Positions 8,723 to 16,754 of a DNA stretch of 64,000 nucleotides are shown piece by piece. The notes below the pieces were generated by a model. The model saw only the letters and a program-made list of their open reading frames with translations. It was not told the DNA's origin and made no database searches. The number at the start of each line of letters is the position of its first letter. Position 1 is the first letter of the stretch. This stretch comes from CBDCWA01 sp965223255 (lineage in GTDB: Bacteria; Pseudomonadota; Alphaproteobacteria; Rhizobiales; Hyphomicrobiaceae): assembly GCA_965223255.1 (NCBI GenBank), contig CBDCWA010000004.1, forward strand, positions 2,480,001 through 2,544,000. Direction: 5' to 3'. A program made the position numbers and the translations under genes.

Positions 8723-10363
8723 TCAGCTCACAACCGCCAAATGACCACTTGAACTCGTCCGGCTTTCCGAGAAAGCGAACGTCTCGGCATTTGCCGGCCC
8801 CCAAAACTTGGCAAAAGTCGGGTGTGCGAGGTGTGACTGCTGTTGCAAATCACCGGAGGACAGCCAACGGTATTGGCTTGCAGCAGATCTCACCTCCTGA
8901 CTGTTGACACGGATCATGAGGTGATGCGGAGAAAGCTCTTGCGGGTGTTCTAGACCGCACGCTTCGATGGTTTCCCGCAGTGCCGCCAGCGTATTCTTGT
9001 GGAAGTTTGCGACGCGCTTGTACTTCTCAGGCACCGACAATGCCCGATAGCGACCAGGGTCTTGGGTAGCCACGCCGGTAGGGCAATGATCTGTGTGACA
9101 GGCACGCGCCTGAATGCAACCCAACGCGAACATAAACGGCCTTGCCATGTGGCAAACATCCGCGCCAAGCGCGAAAGATCTTGCCATGTCAAACGAGCTG
9201 ACGACCTTGCCGGACGCTATAATCCTTACCTTGTCACGAATGCCGAGTCCGACAATTGTGTTATGCACCAGCATTAGGCCTTCGCGTAAGGGCGCCCCAA
9301 TGTGGTCACTGAATTCGGCCGGCGCGGCACCTGTTCCGCCTTCGGCACCGTCAACCGTGATAAAGTCGGGATGAAGGCCCGTTGCCGCAATCGCCTTGGC
9401 GATGGCAAGCCATTCCCAAGGGTGTCCGACGCAAAGCTTGATGCCAACCGGCTTGCCGGATTTCTGTCGCAGCAATTGAATGAACTGCACCAGCTCGATC
9501 GGAGTGCGAAAGGCGCTGTGACTGCTGGGGCTTATGCACGCCACTCCCAGCGGCACACCCCGCGCCTCGGCAATATCTTGCGTCACTTTCTCGGCCGGAA
9601 GTATGCCGCCGTGTCCAGGCTTAGCACCCTGGGAAAGTTTGATTTCTATCATTTTGACTTGCGGCGAAGCGGCCGTCTCGGCGAATTTGACCGGATCAAA
9701 TTCACCGCTCTCGCTGCGGCAACCAAAATAGCCGGTACCGATTTGCCATATGAGATCACCACCATGCAATTTATGCGTCGCGGTTACCGAGCCTTCGCCG
9801 GTATTCTGAGCGAAATTGCCGATGCTTGCCGCGCGGTTGATCGCTTCGACCGCCGGGGGTGACAGCGCGCCATAGGACATTCCTGAAACATTCAGAACCG
9901 ATGAACTGTAGGGAAGTTCGCACGTCGCTTCGCCAACGGCGACACGAAAATCAACATTTTCCAGATGCGTTGGCACCATCGAATGATTGATCCATTCATG
10001 GCCAACTTTCTGCGTGTCACACAAAGTCCCGAATGGCATTACGCTCTGCAGCCCTTTTGCGCGTTGATAAATTAGAGTTCTCTGATCACGCGAATAGGGG
10101 ACTTCATCTCTGTCGCTTTCGAGGAAGTATTGACGCAGTTCGGGGCGAATGCTTTCCAAGAAGTAGCGCAGCCGACCAATAAGGGGATAATTCGTCAGAA
10201 CTGATCGTTTGCGCTGCCACAAATCATAAAGCCCGACCGCTGAAAGAGCAGCGCCAAGGAGGCCTGCGCTGGCGCCGACCATAGGGTAGTAGGCAATCAG
10301 CGCGATACCGAGGATCGCAAGAGCAAATGCGCCCGCCAATGGGAAATATCGAACACTCAACAT
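8723..10363 (-). CDS. FMN-binding glutamate synthase family protein (GltB-like)
   Basis: ATG at 10363 (547-546 residues). Two hydrophobic segments at about residues 8-48 suggest a membrane anchor. The rest is the alpha/beta barrel of the glutamate synthase FMN domain: PYSSSVLNVSGMSYGALS, NTGEGSVTATH, KLSQGAKPGHGG, and VDGAEGGTGAAPAEF. The 3Fe-4S cysteines are also present in CIQARACHTDHCP (C-x5-C-x4-C). No glutaminase domain is present, so it is not a complete GOGAT. Proteins of this family are widespread and their substrate is uncertain. Confidence 0.9.
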   Translation of the reverse strand: MLSVRYFPLAGAFALAILGIALIAYYPMVGASAGLLGAALSAVGLYDLWQRKRSVLTNYPLIGRLRYFLESIRPELRQYFLESDRDEVPYSRDQRTLIYQRAKGLQSVMPFGTLCDTQKVGHEWINHSMVPTHLENVDFRVAVGEATCELPYSSSVLNVSGMSYGALSPPAVEAINRAASIGNFAQNTGEGSVTATHKLHGGDLIWQIGTGYFGCRSESGEFDPVKFAETAASPQVKMIEIKLSQGAKPGHGGILPAEKVTQDIAEARGVPLGVACISPSSHSAFRTPIELVQFIQLLRQKSGKPVGIKLCVGHPWEWLAIAKAIAATGLHPDFITVDGAEGGTGAAPAEFSDHIGAPLREGLMLVHNTIVGLGIRDKVRIIASGKVVSSFDMARSFALGADVCHMARPFMFALGCIQARACHTDHCPTGVATQDPGRYRALSVPEKYKRVANFHKNTLAALRETIEACGLEHPQELSPHHLMIRVNSQEVRSAASQYRWLSSGDLQQQSHLAHPTFAKFWGPANAETFAFSESRTSSSGHLAVVS

Positions 10364-10851
10364 CAAACCAACCTTAATCCGATTTCACGCAGCGCTAAAT
10401 CTGCGAACACAGCTCGCCAGAAGCGTTGTTGTTTGGGGAAAATTCGGGTTAACCGATGAGACGAAGGGACATCATGTCTTTCTAGTCGGTTAACAAGGCA
10501 TCCGAAACCAATCGATTTATATCAGGCTAAGAGAAATATCCGGTTAATTTCGTGTCACATTCGGGTTTAGCCGTCGGCAACGATTTTCAAACGGACGGGT
10601 CGCTGCCTGCAATTGTCTGGCTATCCGAAGCATGACGCCACGATGTCGTGAGCTGTCTCTTCCGATTGATCGAACGGACATCGCCGCGCCCTGCCCCAGC
10701 CGGCGAGAAGGGGCACGAGGCGCCAGCGCCAACTGGCTTGTGCGCTTCGCATGAAGCTCTCGAACGCCAGGTTATGAGCAAGGATTAAGAGTGGCGAAAC
10801 GCTAACTGTTGCCATATCGGTGGTCGGACCAGGGGGGCGCCATGGCAAAAT
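10364..10851. other. Leader/intergenic region upstream of the GltB-like gene
   Basis: About 490 bases with no credible gene. It holds a nine-base inverted repeat (10448-10494, listed separately). The rest (10500-10850) shows only short overlapping frames with no domain content. Confidence 0.5.
10448..10494. promoter_or_regulatory. Nested dyad upstream of the GltB-like gene
   Basis: GTTAACCGA at 10448-10456 is exactly repeated in inverse as TCGGTTAAC at 10486-10494. Between them lies a second dyad, GACATcATGTC (10468-10478). The site is about 85-130 bases upstream of the minus-strand start at 10363, a distance suitable for an operator or activator site. No regulator is encoded next to it. Confidence 0.35.
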
Positions 10852-11103
10852 TCAGTTTAACTTTTTGTTTCCGTTTTCGCTTATCGGCTTGTCAATAAGC
10901 GAAAGTACATCCGCGAGTGCAGCCTTATAACCAACATGCCAGTAAGCGTGCTCAGGTGTGCCTTCGTCGAGGTGCTTCTGATCTGCCGCCGCAAGGGGGC
11001 TGCACGCATCAAGCCACTCTTCAAGTTGGACTTTACGCGACCTGAGTTGCTTTTGTTTTTCTTTGTCTAGCATGGCACATTTCTCAATTGAATGAGCTGT
11101 CAT
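10852..11103 (-). CDS. Small hypothetical protein
   Basis: An 83-residue frame from the ATG at 11103 (a second ATG at 11073 would give 73). It is hydrophilic, opens with a basic KEKQKQLRSRK stretch and continues as LEEWLDACSPLAAADQ and HAYWHVGYKAALADVLSLID. The composition is that of a real soluble helical protein, but no family is recognised. No strong Shine-Dalgarno supports either start. It lies alone between gaps. Confidence 0.4.
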   Translation of the reverse strand: MTAHSIEKCAMLDKEKQKQLRSRKVQLEEWLDACSPLAAADQKHLDEGTPEHAYWHVGYKAALADVLSLIDKPISENGNKKLN

Positions 11104-11450
11104 GCTAAGCGATAGAGCTTTCAGGGCGTTCAAGGCACAGATGATAATTTAAAACAAATTGTGCACTTCGCGGTAAGGTAATTTTAACGCTATGACCTGA
11201 GTACGTCGGCGGATCTAGTTTGCCGTAGCCGAGCCTGCCAAACGAAATGTCAACGGTTCGATCCCTATCGCTGGTGCCATGCCACGACAGTTTATGTCAT
11301 ACGAGGCGCCACGAAACTTTTTATATAACACAGTTGGCAGAAAATCTGTTGTGCCTCTATATAAATGATGATGCCCGGTTAGGTGCCCTGGCTTGTCGTC
11401 CATCCGGGACAAATCGGATACATTAAAGGAGTGTTAGGGATGGGGGAGGG
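11104..11450. other. Intergenic stretch with a tRNA-like T-arm motif
   Basis: No gene is supported. Bases 11252-11280 contain GGTTCGATCC followed by TGCCA, which resembles the 3' part of a tRNA. The T-stem does not pair properly, and no matching acceptor arm is found upstream, so no tRNA is called. Confidence 0.5.
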
Positions 11451-11485
11451 GCGTGGCTGCCAATTGGCAGCCACGCATGTTTTTT
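11451..11485 (+). terminator. Perfect hairpin with T-run at the flp 3' end
   Basis: GCGTGGCTGCC (11451-11461) pairs perfectly with GGCAGCCACGC (11466-11476) across an AATT loop, and TTTTTT follows at 11480-11485. In the plus direction this is a textbook intrinsic terminator. The neighbouring flp gene lies on the minus strand, where the hairpin comes directly after the stop codon but is followed by C-rich sequence. It may end flp mRNA as well as block antisense transcription. Confidence 0.6.
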
Positions 11486-11714
11486 AACCGCCGCCGCCGC
11501 CGCCGCCGCCGCCACCGCCGCCGCCACCGCCGCCGCCACCGCCGGCACGTTTTTTAAGGCCCCCTTCAATATCGGAAAACGTAGATTTAACTTCGGTTCC
11601 AACGTTTTGAGCAGCCGTGATGATCACGACGCCGATAAGCGCGGCGATCAAACCGTATTCGATTGCGGTTGCGCCCTCCTCGCAATTTTTGAATCGCGTT
11701 AGAAAGTTTTTCAT
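11484..11714 (-). CDS. Flp-type pilin with a poly-glycine tail
   Basis: Start at the ATG at 11714, giving 76 residues. After a short basic leader comes the type IVb prepilin site (EEGATAIEYGLIAALIG): glycine 14 before the cleavage point, glutamate and tyrosine at mature positions 5-6, then a hydrophobic helix to about residue 36. The C-terminus is 19 uninterrupted glycines (residues 58-76, bases 11487-11543, GGC and GGT codons). Flp subunits form adhesive Tad pili, but no tad/cpa genes are in the window, so this is an isolated pilin gene. The glycine run is not a usual part of Flp pilins. Confidence 0.85.
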   Translation of the reverse strand: MKNFLTRFKNCEEGATAIEYGLIAALIGVVIITAAQNVGTEVKSTFSDIEGGLKKRAGGGGGGGGGGGGGGGGGGG

Positions 11715-12085
11715 TGTGTAGGTTCCCATTGAGTTAACAAACCGGAATTCGGAACGATCTCCGAACCGGCGTTGCAATCGAACCTACGGATAAAAAAACG
11801 ATGATTTATTTCAACATTAGATAAAATTGTAAGTATTGTGATTTTCAGTTTTGAAAATTTTGCAATATAAATATCTGATTTTTCTATAGAAAATGGCGCA
11901 TTCTGTTTTCGGTCCTAGAAACCGAAAATACTGTTTTTCCATACAACGAATGAAAAGACGTCGAAGGCTACAGGCAATACCTGTGATCGGATGTCAGGTC
12001 CGAACGGTCCCAGCACCAGCGCAATAGACACATTCGGTGTTCGGCTTTAATCGCCCGCTCCCTTTCCCGCGTTGCAGGCCAGGGT
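11715..12085. other. AT-rich region upstream of flp
   Basis: About 370 AT-rich bases between the flp start and the 3' end of the next minus-strand gene, probably the flp promoter region. It contains a perfect eight-base hairpin, TTTTCGGT (11906-11913) with ACCGAAAA (11921-11928), seven-base loop, about 200 bases upstream of the flp ATG. This could be an operator or the end of the upstream transcript. No gene is seen. Confidence 0.45.
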
Positions 12086-13000
12086 TCATTCGTCCTTTCG
12101 GATTTCGGTCTTCGCCATATGCTCCATCCAGCGCACGATTTCGCTGCTGGTCTTGCCATGCGTATCGCCCATCCAGATGTTGGCAGCCTGATTGAGTTGG
12201 TAGGCCATGCCTGAGAGCGGGACCGGCGTTTCCATGCGCCGCGCCAATTCGATGGCAATCCCGAAGTCTTTGAATTTGAGATCCCAGGCAAATCCACCTC
12301 CGAATTTGCGGCTGATCACCTGTGATTTCATCGTTCGCTTCATGGCCGAGTTCATGCCCGTGGACTCATTTATGACATCGACCATCACCTCCGGATCGAG
12401 CCCGAACCGTTTGCCGATCAGCATGACCTCAGCGGCGGCCATGGTGTTGAGACCGCTTAACATGTTGTTAAGCGTCTTAAGGGCGTGGCCGGAGCCAACA
12501 GCGCCGGTCCGGAATATGTGCGCAGCCATCGGTTCGAGGATCGGCATGCATCGCTGGACAACGCCATCATCGCCGCCCACCATCAGCGTCAAGGTGCCGG
12601 CTTCGGCGCCGGCGGTACCACCTGAGACCGGCGCATCAATCATTTGGATACCACGCGCGCCGAGTTCCTTGGCAAGGTCGACGGTCATCCAGGGTTGCGA
12701 TGAACTCATGTCGATCAGGACATCTCCATCAGAAAATCCCTCGGCAAGACCGTCCGCGCCAATGGCCGCTGCGTTGACGTCGGGCCCGGCAGGCAACATC
12801 GTAATGACTGCATCGGCCGCCGCCCCCACGGCCTTGGCGCTGTCGGCAACGACGATACCGTTATGGGAACGCGCCGCCGCATGCGCGGCCTCAGGGTCGA
12901 GATCGTAGACATGAACCGGCAAACCAAGGTTCGCGATATGCGGCGCCATCCGGCGACCCATCTGACCCATGCCGACAAAACCAACCGATTTAATGGTCAT
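12086..13000 (-). CDS. 3-hydroxyisobutyrate dehydrogenase family NAD(P)-dependent oxidoreductase
   Basis: The 304-residue product begins with the Rossmann motif GFVGMGQMGRRMA (GxGxxG type). It has DAPVSGGTAGAEAGTLTLMVGG at about residues 120-140 and the catalytic lysine block GHALKTLNNML near residue 175, all hallmarks of the beta-hydroxyacid dehydrogenase family. The exact substrate (3-hydroxyisobutyrate, tartronate semialdehyde, glyoxylate or another) cannot be told. A GGAGAGG Shine-Dalgarno precedes the ATG at 13000. It follows the TauD-type gene by about 60 bases and is probably co-transcribed. Confidence 0.88.
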   Translation of the reverse strand: MTIKSVGFVGMGQMGRRMAPHIANLGLPVHVYDLDPEAAHAAARSHNGIVVADSAKAVGAAADAVITMLPAGPDVNAAAIGADGLAEGFSDGDVLIDMSSSQPWMTVDLAKELGARGIQMIDAPVSGGTAGAEAGTLTLMVGGDDGVVQRCMPILEPMAAHIFRTGAVGSGHALKTLNNMLSGLNTMAAAEVMLIGKRFGLDPEVMVDVINESTGMNSAMKRTMKSQVISRKFGGGFAWDLKFKDFGIAIELARRMETPVPLSGMAYQLNQAANIWMGDTHGKTSSEIVRWMEHMAKTEIRKDE

Positions 13001-13061
13001 AGTCGCTGCCTCTCCTGATATGATTGTCTGGTCTTAAGTTCTCATGCCCCGCGCATTCGAT

Positions 13062-14078
13062 TCAACCACCCGGCGCGACACCAAGGCTGCGGCCATGATC
13101 GCCGCTGTGCCAGATCATGTGGTCGGCCAGTTCCGGCCACTCGGGCATTCTGAGCCATAAACGTAACATCAGGCGCTTTAGCTCCAAGTCCTCGTAATCA
13201 TCGAACGCGGTACGCCCGTGCATGACGGCGCGATTGTTGAGGAATTGAAGATCGCCAGGCTCCAGGTTTTGGCGGAACACTAAGTCTTCGCGCGCTGTCG
13301 TGGCGCAGAGATAGTCAAGCGCCTCAAGCGCCTTGGCGTCGTTGTCGATGGCATCGTTTGCGATTGACCGGCGCACGGGGCTGTCGTTGAAATTACAGGT
13401 AAGCCGGCCGTCCAGCTTGGCAAAAACAGGCACCCGATAAGGCGTCGTCGGGCGCTGTCCGGTCGAACTCGCCTCAGAAGCGCGATAATGATAGCCTCGA
13501 TAAAGTGCCGGCATAAGGTCAGGTCGTTCAGCCAGGATGGTATTGTGAACAGTTATGCCGCTCGTCAGCACGCTTGTGCCGCCGGTTTTTGCCCGGCGCA
13601 CGCACAACAGGGCGACAACGTCGACAGGGTCGACATGCATATGTAGAGGGCGCGGCGAGCGGTAACTGCGCCGTGTATCACCGGTGTGGGACATGTCCAT
13701 CACGTCGCCGACCAAGTCGCCGCGATAGCTTTGCGTTACCGCCTCACCGATATGCGTGCCAATACCCCACAGGATGATGGCAAGATCATCCCTGTCGTAT
13801 TCAGTCGATGGCAGCCCGCGGACAAGACAAAGGCCGGGGCCCTCGCTGAGAAGAGATTTTGCCGCCGCGAGACTGCGCGCCATCGTTGGCAGAGGAAAAT
13901 CCTGGCGCGATATATCACCGAGGCCAATGCCGCGGGCCTTTACGGTCGCGAGCGCCGCGCCAATATCCTCCAGCGCCCGGTCGTCGAGTTGAATAATCCA
14001 GTTGTCGGTTTGATCGAGGTCGCCCGGTGTCCACGCCCATGGCGCACTCACAGGTTCAATCGCTTGAATGTCCTGCAT
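13062..14078 (-). CDS. TauD/TfdA family Fe(II)/2-oxoglutarate dioxygenase
   Basis: The ATG at 14078 (338 residues) is preceded by GGAG, while the ATG at 14090 has no site. The facial triad is visible as HMHVDPVD (H-x-D) near residue 155 and AVMHGRTAF (distal H) near residue 295, with an arginine-rich segment after it for 2-oxoglutarate binding (LKRLMLRLW). The family hydroxylates small acids such as taurine or sulfonates. The substrate is unknown here. It is followed by a hydroxyacid dehydrogenase, so the pair may act in series. Confidence 0.85.
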   Translation of the reverse strand: MQDIQAIEPVSAPWAWTPGDLDQTDNWIIQLDDRALEDIGAALATVKARGIGLGDISRQDFPLPTMARSLAAAKSLLSEGPGLCLVRGLPSTEYDRDDLAIILWGIGTHIGEAVTQSYRGDLVGDVMDMSHTGDTRRSYRSPRPLHMHVDPVDVVALLCVRRAKTGGTSVLTSGITVHNTILAERPDLMPALYRGYHYRASEASSTGQRPTTPYRVPVFAKLDGRLTCNFNDSPVRRSIANDAIDNDAKALEALDYLCATTAREDLVFRQNLEPGDLQFLNNRAVMHGRTAFDDYEDLELKRLMLRLWLRMPEWPELADHMIWHSGDHGRSLGVAPGG

Positions 14079-14237
14079 CGTCCACTCCATCCAGGAAAGT
14101 GCCTGATAATGAAGCTATCTTACACGGCGGACGACGTCACCCCGTGTTTTTGTCGAGAAGCCGTCTTCGGGTCACGGCCTTAAACGGAAACATGTTTCTC
14201 TTACGGCCAGGACCAGATCGATCGAAGTATTGGTCAC

Positions 14238-14525
14238 CTAATATTCATTGATATCCGGCCCGGCCTTTTTGGGCCGAAGCCATCGCACCAAAAAAACGGA
14301 AACGACCAAAGCGAGGACATAAACAATCGCCGCGACATGCCACGATTCTATTATCTTCACCCCCCCAAGAACCGATATTCCATTAATAGCACTGACAATA
14401 AAGCACGCGGCCCCGGCAGCCAGCACGTTGCCGGTCCCATCAACGAAGATGTCGATTACGATTAGCGCAATGCCAAGAATGGCCCAGGCTTCCCAGGAGG
14501 TGAGCAGCTCATTGAATGAGATCAT
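14238..14525 (-). CDS. NfeD family membrane protein (short form)
   Basis: 95 residues with three hydrophobic segments (about 12-28, 34-52 and 64-82) and a basic C-terminus. Its ATG overlaps the stop of the SPFH gene (ATGA). The SPFH-NfeD pair is a classic two-gene unit in bacteria, in which NfeD is thought to assist the SPFH scaffold in the membrane. The OB-fold domain found at the end of longer NfeD proteins is absent. Confidence 0.85.
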   Translation of the reverse strand: MISFNELLTSWEAWAILGIALIVIDIFVDGTGNVLAAGAACFIVSAINGISVLGGVKIIESWHVAAIVYVLALVVSVFLVRWLRPKKAGPDINEY

Positions 14526-15406
14526 TGGTCCGGCTTCCTGCTATTCAAGATTTCCGTCACCGTTTCAAGCCCGCCCAGCACCTTCGTAACTTCTGTCGGC
14601 AGCACGAGCAACTTGGAATTCTGGGTCTGACCTAATGACTGCAACGCAGCAATCTTCTGCTTCATGATTTCAAAATCGATTGCCGCCTGCCCGTTGGCAG
14701 CAATTGCTTCAGCCATGGTGCGCGTCGCATAGGCGTCTGCGTCGGCGCGTACACGTGTCGCCTCCGCCAGTTTCTGAGCCGTGTAATATTGGGCATCGGC
14801 GGACAATTGCGCCGCTTCGCGTTCACCCTCGGCCTTCAAAATAGCGGCGCGACGCTCCCTGTCGGCGGCCATTTGTTGCTGCATCTGCTTGCTGATGACG
14901 TCATCAACCGATACATCCAACACTTCAGTTCTTGTGATGTCGATACCCCAGATTTTCGTAGCTTCTGCCAACTCGGTTTTGATCTTGCTATTGAGAAATT
15001 CTCGCTTTGACTGAACGTCGTCAAAGTCTAACTCACCACAAGCGGCCCGAATTATTGCCGCTGTTGTCGTCGCCACGGCGCCATCGACGTCCCGGATCCG
15101 ATAAACAGCCATCTCCGCTTCGACGACTCGATAAAATACCGAAATCTGTAAGTTCACCTGCACGTTATCGCGAGTAATTATCGATATTGTGGAGGCCGGC
15201 AACTGGCGCTCCAAGACAGAAACCCGGTGCGCGATATATTGCAGTCCGGGAATGATCAGATTTAGGCCCGGGCTCAAGGTTTTCTCGAACCGGCCGAACC
15301 GTTCAACAACATAGACCTCGGACTGCGGTACGACTTTTACGCCGAGGAAGACAACGACAATTCCGAGCACCAGTATCATAATAATTAGTACGCTGAAGAG
15401 TTCCAT
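14522..15406 (-). CDS. SPFH/band 7 membrane protein (stomatin-like)
   Basis: Start set at the ATG at 15406 (294 residues), preceded by GTGAGGA. One N-terminal membrane helix (residues 3-23) leads into the SPFH domain: VPQSEVYVVERFGRFEKTLSPGLN, then the coiled segment with AAILKAEGEREAAQLSADAQ and an Ala/Glu-rich helix to about residue 230. The LPTEV...LGGLE end is usual for this family. Stomatin-like proteins form membrane scaffolds and pair with NfeD, as here. Confidence 0.93.
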   Translation of the reverse strand: MELFSVLIIMILVLGIVVVFLGVKVVPQSEVYVVERFGRFEKTLSPGLNLIIPGLQYIAHRVSVLERQLPASTISIITRDNVQVNLQISVFYRVVEAEMAVYRIRDVDGAVATTTAAIIRAACGELDFDDVQSKREFLNSKIKTELAEATKIWGIDITRTEVLDVSVDDVISKQMQQQMAADRERRAAILKAEGEREAAQLSADAQYYTAQKLAEATRVRADADAYATRTMAEAIAANGQAAIDFEIMKQKIAALQSLGQTQNSKLLVLPTEVTKVLGGLETVTEILNSRKPDQ

Positions 15407-15604
15407 TTTCCTCACCATCTGCGAATTTTTCAACGGCAGCCATCCAAGGCACAAGGCATTCCAATGGGCCAAATACGCCCAACGTCCTCGGCCTCACAAC
15501 AAAGAATCTCCAATAAGTTCTTACCCAATGCAACAAGCGAATCGAAACGTTCGAGTGCGCCACTTGCACCGGAACAACTGAAGCCTCGGCGCCTCGTCCG
15601 CATT

Positions 15605-16147
15605 CTAAACACGATCAAGTTTCTCGTGCGGCTCCGGCGGCAGCTCAATCGCAATATTGTCTCCGGGATTCACCCGGCCCCCCACGACGACGACGCTCAT
15701 GATTCCTGCTTTGCGGATCAGATTTCCGTATTCGTCACGGTCCAGGACCGCTTGCGTCAAGCCATCTTGATAGGCATCAAGCTGCCAGCACGGATTACGC
15801 AGGCCGGTAACTTCCAATTCTGCCTCAGCGCCAATTCTCAAGATGGTCCCGCGCGGCAGGCCCAACAGGTCGATGCCAGCTGTCGTAATGTTCTCACCCA
15901 GGGTGCCGGCTGCAACCCGGAAACCTTTAGCCTGCAGCTCTTCATGCAGCTCGGCATGCATAAGGTGCACTTGCCTTAGGTTTTTTCGGGTCGGGTCTTT
16001 TCGCACATCGGATCGGTGCTTTACGGTCTCGCCGTTGTGAGCATCACCTCTTACACCAAGCCCAGCGACGAGATCGATAAAATCCTGGGATGGTTTAGTG
16101 AAGGAATGTGTCGCGCTGGCGCTCACCGCCGTTACCCGTGCAACCAT
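15605..16147 (-). CDS. MOSC domain protein
   Basis: The ATG at 16147 (180 residues) sits behind TTGGAG. A GTG at 16168 would add 7 residues. MOSC features are GLGVRGDAHNG near the N-terminus, TLGENITTAGIDLLGLPRGT in the middle, and the conserved cysteine in VTGLRNPCWQL. MOSC domains bind or transfer sulfur in molybdenum cofactor chemistry. Stand-alone forms such as YiiM reduce hydroxylated bases. It is divergent from ridA, with a palindrome between them. Confidence 0.9.
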   Translation of the reverse strand: MVARVTAVSASATHSFTKPSQDFIDLVAGLGVRGDAHNGETVKHRSDVRKDPTRKNLRQVHLMHAELHEELQAKGFRVAAGTLGENITTAGIDLLGLPRGTILRIGAEAELEVTGLRNPCWQLDAYQDGLTQAVLDRDEYGNLIRKAGIMSVVVVGGRVNPGDNIAIELPPEPHEKLDRV

Positions 16148-16195
16148 GGCGTCTCTGTCTCCAATCACAACTCAAGGCAATACCACCGTTGGCAA

Positions 16196-16221
16196 TCATG
16201 ATATAAATATTCATATCATGA
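16196..16221. promoter_or_regulatory. Palindromic operator candidate between MOSC and ridA
   Basis: TCATGATAT at 16196-16204 is exactly inverted as ATATCATGA at 16213-16221, with an AT-rich eight-base spacer. The half-site centres are 17 bases apart. It sits in the divergent promoter region, about 45 bases before the ridA ATG and 50 bases before the MOSC ATG, where a dimeric regulator could control both genes. No regulator gene is adjacent. Confidence 0.5.
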
Positions 16222-16264
16222 CAATTTATACCACACACGACGGAAACGATGGAGGAATCTCATA

Positions 16265-16609
16265 ATGACTATCGATCATATCAAACCGGGCGCTTGGAAC
16301 AGCCGCGCCTGTGTCTTCGGTGACCTGGTCTTCCTGTCCGGAACGGTCGCAGACGATAAAACCCTACCGATGAAAGAGCAAACGGCACAGGTCCTCGCCA
16401 AAATCGACGCGGCGCTGGACCAAGCAGGAACAAACAAGTCCCGCATTCTGGCCGCGACAGTGTATTTGGCGGACATCGATCTAAAAGACGAAATGAATGA
16501 AGCCTGGATGGCCTGGATGGACCCGGAAAATCCACCCACCCGCACTGCCGTTGGCGTCAAACTGACACCCGGCACGATGGTAGAAATCACGGTCTGCGCC
16601 GCTAAATAG
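16265..16609 (+). CDS. RidA family protein
   Basis: 114 residues with the Rid fold signatures: VFGDLVFLSGTVADD, AALDQAGTNKSRILAATVYLADI, and the C-terminal PPTRTAVGVKL block, whose arginine contacts the substrate carboxylate in RidA. RidA hydrolyses reactive enamines and imines. The final EITVCAAK lacks the exact E...A of archetypal RidA, so it may belong to another Rid subgroup. ATG at 16265 behind GGAGGA. Confidence 0.88.
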   Translation: MTIDHIKPGAWNSRACVFGDLVFLSGTVADDKTLPMKEQTAQVLAKIDAALDQAGTNKSRILAATVYLADIDLKDEMNEAWMAWMDPENPPTRTAVGVKLTPGTMVEITVCAAK

Positions 16610-16754
16610 GATGCCCGGCGAGAGCAGCGCGCTTGTAATTGGTATGAGGATGATGCCGATGAAGAACAGATAGGTTGCTCTAGTCCTGAAGTGCGATCAT
16701 CTTCGTGCATTAAGTTGGAACCGCCGAATGAGTTTCAACTTGACGCACGATGCG

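Noticed and set aside
8369..8752. 127-codon plus-strand frame between two minus-strand genes
   Set aside because: No ribosome site or recognisable domain, and it enters the facing gene's 3' end.
11215..11290. Possible tRNA or tmRNA fragment (GGTTCGATCC and TGCCA)
   Set aside because: The five-base T-stem pairs at only three positions and no acceptor or anticodon arm fits upstream.
12207..12908. 233-codon plus-strand open frame
   Set aside because: It is antisense to the hydroxyacid dehydrogenase gene, with no ribosome site or family pattern.
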